From assembly GCA_964200075.2 (NCBI GenBank), contig CAXNAA020000481.1:1-20899 (forward strand): a stretch of 20,899 nucleotides of DNA, in the 5' to 3' direction. Numbering within the stretch: position 1 is the first letter of the stretch; every line of letters begins with the position of its first letter. The notes beneath the pieces are model-generated. The model saw only the letters and a program-made list of their open reading frames with translations, was not told where the DNA came from and made no database searches. The position numbers were made by a program, and so were the translations under genes. The stretch comes from Sphacelaria rigidula (lineage: Eukaryota; Phaeophyceae; Sphacelariales). This document shows positions 9,176-16,299 of the stretch, piece after piece.

Positions 9176-9289
9176 TTATTTAGTAATTTTTAGCCAATGA
9201 TATCCTTTCTCTTCTAATAAATTTGCTAAACTTGCATCTCCTGTTTTAATAATTTTTCCATCCTGCATTACGTGTACAAAATCTGGTTT
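9176..9289 (-). pseudogene. Nuclear copy of the plastid sufC (ycf16) 3' end
   Basis: The minus strand encodes 37 residues and a stop: [20 protein letters not shown] then [17 protein letters not shown]. This is the C-terminal end of SufC, the ABC-type ATPase of the SUF iron-sulfur assembly system, with its characteristic [15 protein letters not shown] and EEKGY..L blocks. The Walker A, signature and Walker B parts (about the first 85% of the protein) are absent. The sequence changes abruptly at 9289/9290 from AT-rich to mixed composition. The surviving frame has no stop or frameshift, which suggests a recent transfer or little decay. It sits inside an intron of the predicted minus-strand gene and cannot make a working ATPase. 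Confidence 0.85.
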
Positions 9290-10448
9290 CGATTATCGGC
9301 TCACTCGCTATTACTACGTTGTGTGTACACCAGTACGTGGCAAGGTAGCCGGAAAGATTGCACGCGGGGGGGGTTTGGATTCTAGTAGGTCTCCTGTAGA
9401 TCAATCGTTCTTATACGGATTCATCGTAGTGTAGGTGACCTTTTTCGTGTAGATGTTTTGTTATTTGCCCTCATTTGCGGGCTGTTTGATCTATGGGTAT
9501 GGGTGGTATACTCCTTGCACTCTGTGACAACGGGTTCGACAGATCGATCTAATGTGACGAACATGGTAATAATAATGATGATAAGACAATGGTCTAGAAA
9601 AGGTATACCTTCTCGTCTTTTGCCCAAGAAAGGTACGAAAAATGGCCAGTAACACGAAAACAGCCAAACACCAAACACGCCATTTTGACCATTTTCGCTC
9701 CGGATTTTTCACGCACATCATTCGCGGGGACCATTGGCACCCGGGATTCGAAAAAAACGGATAAAAAACATGTTACTCGAGAGATATGGCCATGCGAAAA
9801 CAGACATTTCGCCGAGGTATACCTGATCTCGGATATCTTCTTCAATCGTACCTTATCTGGGCCACCGATCGGCCGAGAGCGAACCTCTGCTAGGCCATCG
9901 CTTTTTACCCTGTGCCAGGGAGTCTACCTGGGCGATGCTCGCAGACCAAGGGTAAACCCTTAGAGACCGCGAGGGTCCATTCGCATCATGGATGATTTTT
10001 TCAAGTGGAAATGATGCCGATTCAACAGACGCTTTCCTTTCTCGGGGTCTCGGGTCTAGGGGATGAGAAAGTGGAGGATGAACTTTTCATATGCCCCCGG
10101 GTGTACTCTGTCGCCCAAGATTGCCCGTGGGCTCGGGAGTGGCATGATCAGTGTTGAAAATCATGTGTCGAAATATCGAGTATCGATCTCGATTTTCGGC
10201 AATTCCCAGTATCGGAATCGCGAGCTTGTAAGCCCATACTTTCGATACGCAAATTGGCTTTGGACGTGACTCGGTGTAAGACTCTTTGAGCAAATTGTTC
10301 TTCTTCTTCGTGTATCCGGTCTCCTCATTGTAGTGGTGTATGTTTCTGCATTTCGCTGAATACGGCGCCCGGGTTGGAAAGCATCTCCTGTTCTCCCAAC
10401 GATCCCTACCGGTGTGAGATTGTGTAAAACGGCACGGATATATCTTAC
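9290..10448. other. Intron sequence, no gene recognised
   Basis: A run of eight G at 9364-9371, an ATA/ATG-rich patch near 9566 and a short hairpin CCCTGTGCCAGGG near 9909 are the only structures noticed. The 10160-10270 part is CGAT-rich. Most of this is intron 1 of the predicted minus-strand gene. Confidence 0.35.
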
Positions 10449-10559
10449 ACGGGGGACCAGAAGTGCAACGTGTGTACCATGCATGGAACCAAGCAGGATA
10501 CCGATGGCGGCGACGACGACGACGCTGAGTGTGTAAATACGCAAGTTACTGTAGACCAT
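10449..10559 (-). CDS. Small membrane protein gene, exon 1 (start)
   Basis: The ATG at 10557-10559 has a good context (CCAAAATGG). The frame reads MVYSNLRIYTLSVVVVAAIG then ILLGSMHGTHVALLVPR, with highly biased codons (AGC GTC GTC GTC GTC GCC GCC ATC), and ends at the donor CCCGT/GTAAGA at 10448. The product is an N-terminal hydrophobic helix. The frame is open upstream but no other ATG is used. Exon 1 leaves in phase 0 and joins exon 2 (8092-8162) in phase 0 over a 2.3-kb intron; the pairing with that exon is an inference. The upstream region 10560-10800 would hold the promoter, where no motif is clear. Confidence 0.5.
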
Positions 10560-11104
10560 TTTGGCAAAGTTATGATACGTCAAGTGTAAGTGTCACGAAA
10601 AGGTGGGTTTCGACGTGTTTCCACCCCAACCCTGACCCTGAAGGCAATTTGAGCACGAGTTTGGTGTGTCTCGTCAGTCGTTGGTGGTAACTGTTGAGAA
10701 CTGATTACTCGGACGTTTGTCGGTCTTCACGACCCCGAGTTTGTCGCCGACGCCTTTTCTAGTACGCTGGTATCTACCGGCCGAGTATCATTTTGTTTTG
10801 TATCGACCGTCCAAGGCTCTCTCGGGGACCCCGTCTGCTAAAAAAGGGAGGGGGTAGTGCATTCACTTCATCAGTACCCCAATTCCCTGCTCGAGATGAC
10901 CCTTCAAAAACAGTTCAAACTTCAAAAACAGCAAAAAAGGCACAGAAAAACAGAAAATCGGTTATTTGGCCGTTTTCCGAGTCTCGACGAAAATATCGAT
11001 ATCGACGTTTTTCGTCGATTATTAAAAAAATCATGTCGAACTTTCTAGACCGCTTCCTGCAGTATGATAACGGACTCTCAGAACTGCCATTTTTGAGCCT
11101 TTTA
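10560..11104. other. Upstream region of the minus-strand gene
   Basis: No gene is supported. Short A-rich direct repeats CTTCAAAAACAG occur near 10904 and 10920, and a hairpin TCGACGAAAA/TTTTTCGTCGA at 10984-11018 encloses a CGAT-rich loop. Confidence 0.35.
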
Positions 11105-12243
11105 CGGGCTGGACCGTTCAAGATGGACCGTTCAAGAAGCGAACTATCCGTCAGCAGGTTCAAACTGACGGTCTATTGCGAGTTGTGCCTTTCATGACAC
11201 ATCATGGTGATCTGCAAATCAACGCGCGTCTTTCAATCCATGTAGCACTGCGATCTGACAAGTTCCCATCAAACGAAACACCAAACTGTGGTCAACTGCG
11301 AAGTGTGAAGAGTTAGAGGTGGCATGTGCTGCGGAATGAGGGCGAAAGACCGGCTGAAATCGCATTTGTGGTGAAAATCGATTGTGCCGCGGCCGCAAAG
11401 TGATGGTGCTTGCACTAGTTGTTGTTGTACAACAATGCATGTCGTACCGTGGGCGCGCAGTCTCTGAGATGGCACGCGGACGAGACCCCCAGCGCGCTAA
11501 GGTCGCGCATGTAAAAGGTCAAAGTTCCGGCTGAGGTTCTTGTACCCAAAAAGCAAGTAAAACGGTTCTCGACAGAAAAATGTGCCATCACTGCTCAATT
11601 TCAAGTCGTTTACCATGAAAGTTTGAGACGTGCATGAGGTGTATGTGAGGCTCCTGCCGCTTCCCCCTCATTCTCATTTCATCGTGAGTTATTGGTGATC
11701 TAAATCTCGCAACAATTGTTCCTGGTACAAAAGCGTCGACAGCTCATTGGAAAACCAAAAGAAAAGCCAAGGGGGGACAACAGGGACTTTGCAACATACC
11801 TCATGCAAATCGTGTCGAAATTTCGTGGGAAGATACTTGAAATTGAACAGCATAACGGCGTTTCATTATTTCGTGGCTGATCCATCTCCACATACGAACC
11901 GGTTTTCGACCCAAAGACGCGATTATGCAGCTCAATTTTGGGCCAATATTTATGACATTTTGATACGATGTCCAGGACGTACGTGCGAAGACTCAATTTT
12001 CTGCCCCCACATTTCTTGTTCTTTCACGTGAGTTGTCGGCTACCAAACGTTTCAGAACAGTTGTTTTCGGAACAAAATCGTGAATAACTCACGTAAAAGA
12101 CAACAAAATGTAGGGAGCAGAAGATGGAGTCTTTGTACATACATTGTGTACATCGTGTCAAAATTTCATGAAAAAAACACCCGAAATTGTGCTGCATTAT
12201 CGTGTCTTTACATCCCTGTCCGCGTCTTGGGCGGCCCAGCCTG
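11105..12243. mobile_element. Inverted-repeat element, family 1 copy 2 (TA target)
   Basis: The left end CGGGCTGGACCGTTCAAGAT (from 11105) and the inverted right end (CTTGGGCGGCCCAGCCTG, 12226-12243) are both flanked by TA (11103-11104, 12244-12245). The body aligns with 3689-4300 of copy 1, including GTTGTGCC, CAACGCGCGTCTTTCAATCC, TTGTGCCGCGGCCGCAAAGT and ACAACAATGCATGTCGTAC. It is about 330 bp longer than copy 1, apparently because the hairpin-arm region is partly duplicated (11580-11720 and again 11830-12035). It has no transposase frame. Confidence 0.7.
11900..12225. repeat. Long hairpin at the right end of family 1 copy 2
   Basis: The left arm (about 11900-12035) and right arm (about 12080-12225) are diverged reverse complements. 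Landmarks are CGTACGTGCGAAGACTCAAT and CTTTCACGTGAGTTGT on the left, ACTCACGTAAAAGACAACAA and GAGTCTTTGTACATACA on the right. It matches the hairpin of copy 1. Confidence 0.7.
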
Positions 12244-12633
12244 TATCGCGAATTTTTGGCGGAATACAGGCATTGGCGGAATACAGGCATTGGCGGATTT
12301 GGCCTCCTCGGAAAGAATTGCGTTGTCTTTGAGGAGGATTCTGGCGCACTTCTCCGACTTTTCGTACACCCAATTTCACTATTGGCCGGATTTTGGATTA
12401 TTTTCAGGTGGCCGTGAGAATCGTTCAGTGATCGGAACACGGACGTACTTTCCCCCGACAACTCAAAGGTTCTTGGGGCGACTGAATAATCCAGAATCCG
12501 GTCAAGAGCAAAACTGGGCGTACAAAAATCGGAAAAGCGTGCTAGAATCCTCACGAAAAATATAGCAGATCTTTCCGAGGAGGCCAAGTACGCCAAAGCG
12601 TGTATTCCCCCAGAAATTCGTGATGGACGGCTC
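12237..12633. repeat. Long inverted repeat directly beside family 1 copy 2
   Basis: The left arm (about 12237-12415) and right arm (about 12478-12633) share, in inverted orientation, TTGGCCTCCTCGGAAAGA, GAGGATTCT and CCGGATT(T/C)TGGATTATT. The outer ends AGCCTGTATCGCGAATTT and the reverse complement AGCCGTCCATCACGAATTT also match. A 17-bp unit GGAATACAGGCATTGGC is duplicated in tandem in the left arm (12264-12297). The open frames on both strands here are products of the hairpin. Confidence 0.7.
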
Positions 12634-13017
12634 AAAAAGGGCAGTTCTCAAGGCGTCCGTTGTCAGACTGAAAGAAGCGGCCTTATTCCGTTCGAGTTTC
12701 AACACTGGGCATGACACCCACTTCTTGTGCGTGGCGAAAACACGGACATCATCAGATTAAATAGGTGGTAGCACCTATAAGCAATTCGGCGTAGGGCATG
12801 AAACAAAATCAAGACACGAGTACAGATTAGGTGAACGCAGTGATGCGAATGGATCCAAGTCCGAATGCCGCTCATGTGCTGGCAATGCGAGCAATGTTTG
12901 CAGTACCGACTTGGAGAGCCACCTATTTCCTCAGGTGCACAAAATGCACCATAACGCGTACCAGTCGTTTTTGGCAGGCTCTTCATTGAGCAACGCTTTC
13001 AGCATGCGACTACGGCA
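12634..13017. other. No supported gene
   Basis: The minus strand has a Cys/His-rich frame near 12800-12960 (CKHCSHCQHM) that does not match a known zinc-finger pattern. No splice-supported exon is seen. Confidence 0.3.
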
Positions 13018-13495
13018 TCAACGGCTGTTTTGCCATGCTGCCAGTTCACCGCATATGTGGTTCTTCTCGCCGTCATTGAGGTGGTATAGGGCATTAGATT
13101 GACCGTACGATACCGCACTGTCGTGCCCTGTGCTTTTCGGAACGTCGCACTATACATCGTCTTGACAGCGAGTTGTACTCTAGTCAGCATGAGAAAACCA
13201 AAGAGGTCTGGTATCGTTGGGCTAATATTTGCATAGGTACAGTTGCATTACCGTGCGATACAACTGGGTCTGATACCCGTTTGCACGACAACGTACAACG
13301 CCAAGCGCGAATTGGGTGTACTGGCGCGAATTGGGTGTGCTGGAAAGGCCCCGATGTCCCAGTTCGGCGACGAGGTAAAGGCCACACGGGATAGACATGA
13401 AGCACGCACCTTCCAGGAATAATGTACTTGGCGCTGTATCGCTTGATGAACTCCTGGGTGGAGAAGTTGGCCCTGGCTAGTATTGGTGAAATCAT
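13018..13495 (-). CDS. Candidate small three-exon gene, unknown function
   Basis: Coding-like minus-strand segments can be joined in phase. Exon 1 (13410-13495) starts at an ATG and reads MISPILARANFSTQEFIKRY then SAKYIIPG, with donor GAAG/GTGCGT. Exon 2 (13252-13339) follows the strong acceptor GGCCTTTCCAG and reads TPNSRQYTQFALGVVRCRAN then GYQTQLYRT, with donor GTAATG. Exon 3 (13018-13149) reads SYGQSNALYHLNDGEKNHIC then GELAAWQNSR and stops. The total is about 101 residues. Codon bias is clear in each piece, but the joins are uncertain. Exon 2 may instead belong to an unspliced 58-residue frame beginning MSIPCGLYLVAELGHRGL, and exon 3 overlaps another open frame. No family is recognised. 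Confidence 0.3.
13305..13342 (+). repeat. 19-bp tandem duplication
   Basis: GCGCGAATTGGGTGTACTG (13305-13323) is followed directly by GCGCGAATTGGGTGTGCTG (13324-13342), with one mismatch. It falls inside candidate exon 2 of the minus-strand gene. Confidence 0.85.
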
Positions 13496-13726
13496 GGCTA
13501 TTCAGCTGTAGCGACGATCTTCAGCGATTCGAACCCTTACACTGATGGGGATTGGCGAGATGCAAAGGGTCAAGATGATGACCGGGTGTGAAATATTGTC
13601 AAGGGTTTCAAGACAGAGCGGGAAAAGCTGGTCATCTTCCACTCGATCCGATTGAGCTGGCGGGGCTAGCCCAGACATAAGACATGTCAACGAGCAACAG
13701 CTACCGCATAAAGAAGATAAGATTTT

Positions 13727-13969
13727 TCAGCAGAAAGGTGAGAAATAGAAGAGGTCTCCCATCAATACTTCTTCCAATTGCAGTGTGCTGCTGAAATAAT
13801 ATATGCGAGCACTGCCTGTACATTTGATATCCCGCCGCACACGACATATGTTTGATCCCTTCTGTGTTGTTCACAGCAGGTGCCCATCCTGTGCCAAAAC
13901 GAAAACGGCCCATGTCCTCTCTTGGCGATATGCAACGTCCTTCTGCTTCAAGGTAGCGTCAGTATTCAT
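13727..13969 (-). CDS. Candidate short coding region, unknown function
   Basis: An ATG at 13967-13969 begins MNTDATLKQKDVAYRQERTW then AVFVLAQDGHL in well-biased codons (13875-13969), followed by a GTGAAC donor. The good acceptor TATTATTTCAG at 13791 leads into (L)STLQLEEVLMGDLFYFSPFC and TGA at 13727, in matching phase, giving a 52-residue product. A further coding-like segment at 13583-13665 (PRQLNRIEWKMTSFSRSVLK) after a TAG acceptor suggests the gene may instead splice from GAA/GTATTG at 13769 and continue, perhaps into the gene called at 13018-13495. No family is recognised. Confidence 0.25.
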
Positions 13970-14410
13970 CTGGTGAGTTTGTGTGTTTGCAACTAGTTCG
14001 TCTGAATTCTCAACGTCCTCTCTGGGTCTTCGTACTAGCTACATACTCAGTACATTTTTCCAGCAACATGTACGTGCCCACGTACTCACATTAGACAGCT
14101 CAATCACAAAATGCTGGGGACAGGTACAAGTTCGTACTGCATTTCCTTGATGATGAGGTCGCCTTAGCTACAGAAAACTGCACACGGCATCAACGAACGT
14201 GATCAGGCGCATAATCACCAAAATAATGATATGTCGATTCAGAGCTCAAAATAAAACTGCTGCGGGCAGGTCACCTTCGTTAACACCCCTACGAAAATAT
14301 GACATGACGAAGTCAACAAACTCAATCGAGCATATAAGCACCCAAGTACGACTACAAAGGTGTGTAGAAAAATTTTGAAGGTGCGTTTTCGAGGAATAAA
14401 CTTAATTTCT
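13970..14410. other. No supported gene
   Basis: A short minus-strand frame near 14100-14158 (GDLIIKEMQYELVPVPSIL, then stop) follows an AG and is coding-like, but too short to call. No repeat is recognised. Confidence 0.3.
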
Positions 14411-14786
14411 GGGAGGGATACGTGACACACGTGACACATTTGAAAAAAACGGGAAAAACGTACCTTTGGGCCATTTAACGCTACGTAACGTGATGTAAAA
14501 TGTGGACCTTGAAGCAGTGTCTCTTGGTGTTTTCCAGATGTAAAAAAAAGCTGTTTTTGTCCATTTTTAACGTGACAGGTGACACGTTACATATTCACGA
14601 TAAAAAACAGAGTTTTCGTCACATTTGGGAAGTAAAACGTAATGTTAGGGTTCATGCGAGGGACCACACGTTACATCACATTAGGTTACATCTGTCCCAT
14701 CCAAAAAATCAAATCTTACGTAGCGTTTAATGACTCAAAGTTACGTGCTTTCGAATATGTCACGTTAAAACGCCACGTGTCACATG
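14411..14786. mobile_element. Hairpin element rich in ACGTGACAC motifs
   Basis: The outer parts are inverted repeats: the left carries ACGTGACACACGTGACACAT (14420-14439) and TTAACGCTACGTAACGTG (from about 14475), and the right carries ACGTAGCGTTTAA (14719-14731) and CACGTGTCACATG (14774-14786). ACGT/GTGACA motifs recur inside. The element is bordered by CTTAATTTCT (14401-14410) and CTTAATTCT (14787-14795), a possible target duplication of about 9 bp, a length typical of Mutator-like elements. The first few bases of the left end (GGGAGGGAT) do not match the right end, so the exact boundary and class are uncertain. Confidence 0.55.
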
Positions 14787-14823
14787 CTTAATTCTACCCG
14801 CTGCAGCGTACAAACACCAGATA

Positions 14824-15627
14824 CAGAGGGGGCTCTCAGTAGTGCCGGTTGAAGAGTGCCAACGACCTATTTAATGCCAGTATAAGCTCCGGGTACAGCC
14901 AGAGCTCGCAGTAGTGCCGGTTCCGGACCCCCTACGCACGCCTTACCCCCCACCAACCATGCACCAGTAAGGGTACAGCAGGGTACGGGTACGCGCTGGT
15001 GCAGACCTTGCAACGTAGGGACACAACATGCCTTGTGCGGAAGGTGAACCGTGCCTCTCTCTCCTTGTCTCGGTAGCCGGTAGGAAGTAAAGAGGGGTGT
15101 GGTTCATTCTTTCTCGCTCACTCCTTTTGGTGGGCGGTGTACCTCTTTCGTGAGTTTTTTTCCACACCAGATGCCGCACCTTCACAGTTGCGTTGGGTGC
15201 AGATGTGTCCTTGTTTTTCTTGTCGGGAAGGTCTTTCGGCATGAGCAACTTTTGTGGTCGTACTGCTGCTGTTGTGCTAGTAGGGAAGGAAACGATCAAC
15301 CTGTAAACAGGATCAATCAAGTTGAATGTGAAAAACAAGAAAACATCGGGTTGAGTTCTGCTACCCCGAAACCTTACGTGACGAATCCTATCGAAACCCT
15401 TTGAAACAAAGGTCCTCGTCCGTTTTGTGCTTCCATTGGTCCCACGAAGGGCAAGCGTGGCACTGTACGAACGGACGGTCGTCAGTAGTGCCAGAACCAG
15501 CACTACCGAGGTATTCAGAGCTCTCACTTGCACCTGCTTTGGCACTTTTCAGAGTAGTGCCGGGCTCTCTCAGTAGTGCCGGTGTCCGTGGTGGGCACAT
15601 ACCGGCACTACTGAGAGCCCCCCACTG
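14824..15627. mobile_element. TIR element with repeated AGTAGTGCCGG motifs (TA target)
   Basis: The left end CAGAGGGGGCTCTCAGTAGT then GCCGGT (14824-14849) and the inverted right end at 15601-15627 (reverse complement CAGTGGGGGGCTCTCAGTAG then TGCCGGT) differ by one substitution and one indel. Both are flanked by TA (14822-14823, 15628-15629). The core AGTAGTGCC recurs at about 14908, 15484, 15553 and 15571, with the inverse GGCACTACT at 15604, a pattern expected of subterminal transposase binding sites. A 200-codon minus-strand frame inside starts at GTG and resembles no transposase I know. The TA duplication and CAG ends suggest a Tc1/mariner-type non-autonomous element. Confidence 0.75.
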
Positions 15628-15629
15628 TA

Positions 15630-16188
15630 TCGGTAAGTGTACAACTGCGAAGGCTATTTTCCATTCTTCCGTTCCGAGACGCGATCGCAGCAACTCAGGC
15701 CAGCTCACGCTGTGCATGACACGCTACAACGCACTTACATATGCAAGTAGCACTTGGAGTGATCGTGTGAGGCCAAATTTGTGTTCATACCCCGAGTAAG
15801 TAGTGCGATATTCGATAGCCATGCTTTCGACTTGTCCTGTGGCTCAATTCACGACAAGATATCAGCATTGAGCAGCATCGGTAGCTCTTTCACGCTCCAC
15901 AAATGAGCACACCACACGTACACCGCCGCAGCATGTGCTAAACTGTACGTTATAGCTGGGGTTTGATACACCTCGTATAATCACGTCGTTGTACGCAGGC
16001 TTGACGACATGAAACCCGTGATTTCTGGGAAATCGAAGCCTGTACTATTTTTAATACAATACTTGAGTAACGCACCCCGCTCAAAATTGCATCGCCCTTC
16101 TGCATATGGAGAACACTCTGCACTGTTAATATAATAATAACTTAGTCTCGTGCTGACGTATGGATCATGGCTGCAACCGATTTTGCAG
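15630..16188. other. Upstream or intron sequence of the MINDY gene
   Basis: No exon could be recognised. In particular, no stretch encodes the Asn-Gly-Pro-Cys block expected in the exon before 16189. The part 16020-16140 is AT-rich. Confidence 0.4.
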
Positions 16189-16299
16189 GACTTATCCGAG
16201 ATTACCTTTAGCGAGTTGACGCAGCTCGTGGCGGGATTTTTGCTAGACGCCAACCCACCCCACGATGACCTGCGGATAAACGCCAATCAGCAGACGCAG
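16189..16299 (+). CDS. MINDY-family deubiquitinase, first visible exon
   Basis: Acceptor CGATTTTGCAG (ending 16188) and donor CAG/GTAACC (16300) bound 37 phase-0 codons: DLSEITFSELTQLVAGFLLD then ANPPHDDLRINANQQTQ. It corresponds to the MINDY segment just after the catalytic-Cys helix, where homologs carry an S/T-x-x-EL-x-x-L-V-A-x-x-LL pattern and then a Gln-rich joint. MINDY enzymes (FAM63; Pfam MINDY_DUB) are cysteine proteases that trim K48-linked polyubiquitin chains from the distal end. The gene must begin upstream, because the Gln-x-x-x-x-x-Cys oxyanion and nucleophile block is missing here. Confidence 0.8.

Larger units (their letters stand above)
9062..9289 (-). other. Plastid DNA insertion (NUPT) of about 230 bp
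   Basis: An island of high A+T holds the sufC 3' end, about 90 bp of spacer (9086-9175, with a TAAA/TTTA-rich hairpin-like run) and the trnN start, all in one orientation. This is collinear with a stretch of plastid genome rather than separate chance matches. The left boundary is approximate. Confidence 0.7.

Noticed and set aside
12024-12635. Minus-strand open frame of about 200 codons
   Set aside because: It lies mostly in the arms of the 12237-12633 hairpin, where the + strand is also open in mirrored form. It has no coding codon bias and no recognisable domain.
12800-12960. Cys/His cluster as a DHHC or zinc-finger domain
   Set aside because: Spacing does not match any known motif, there is no splice support, and codons look random.
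14943-15545. Minus-strand open frame of about 200 codons as a transposase
   Set aside because: It is inside a TIR element, but no DDE-type motif or transposase similarity is seen and the start is GTG. More likely chance or non-coding body of the element.
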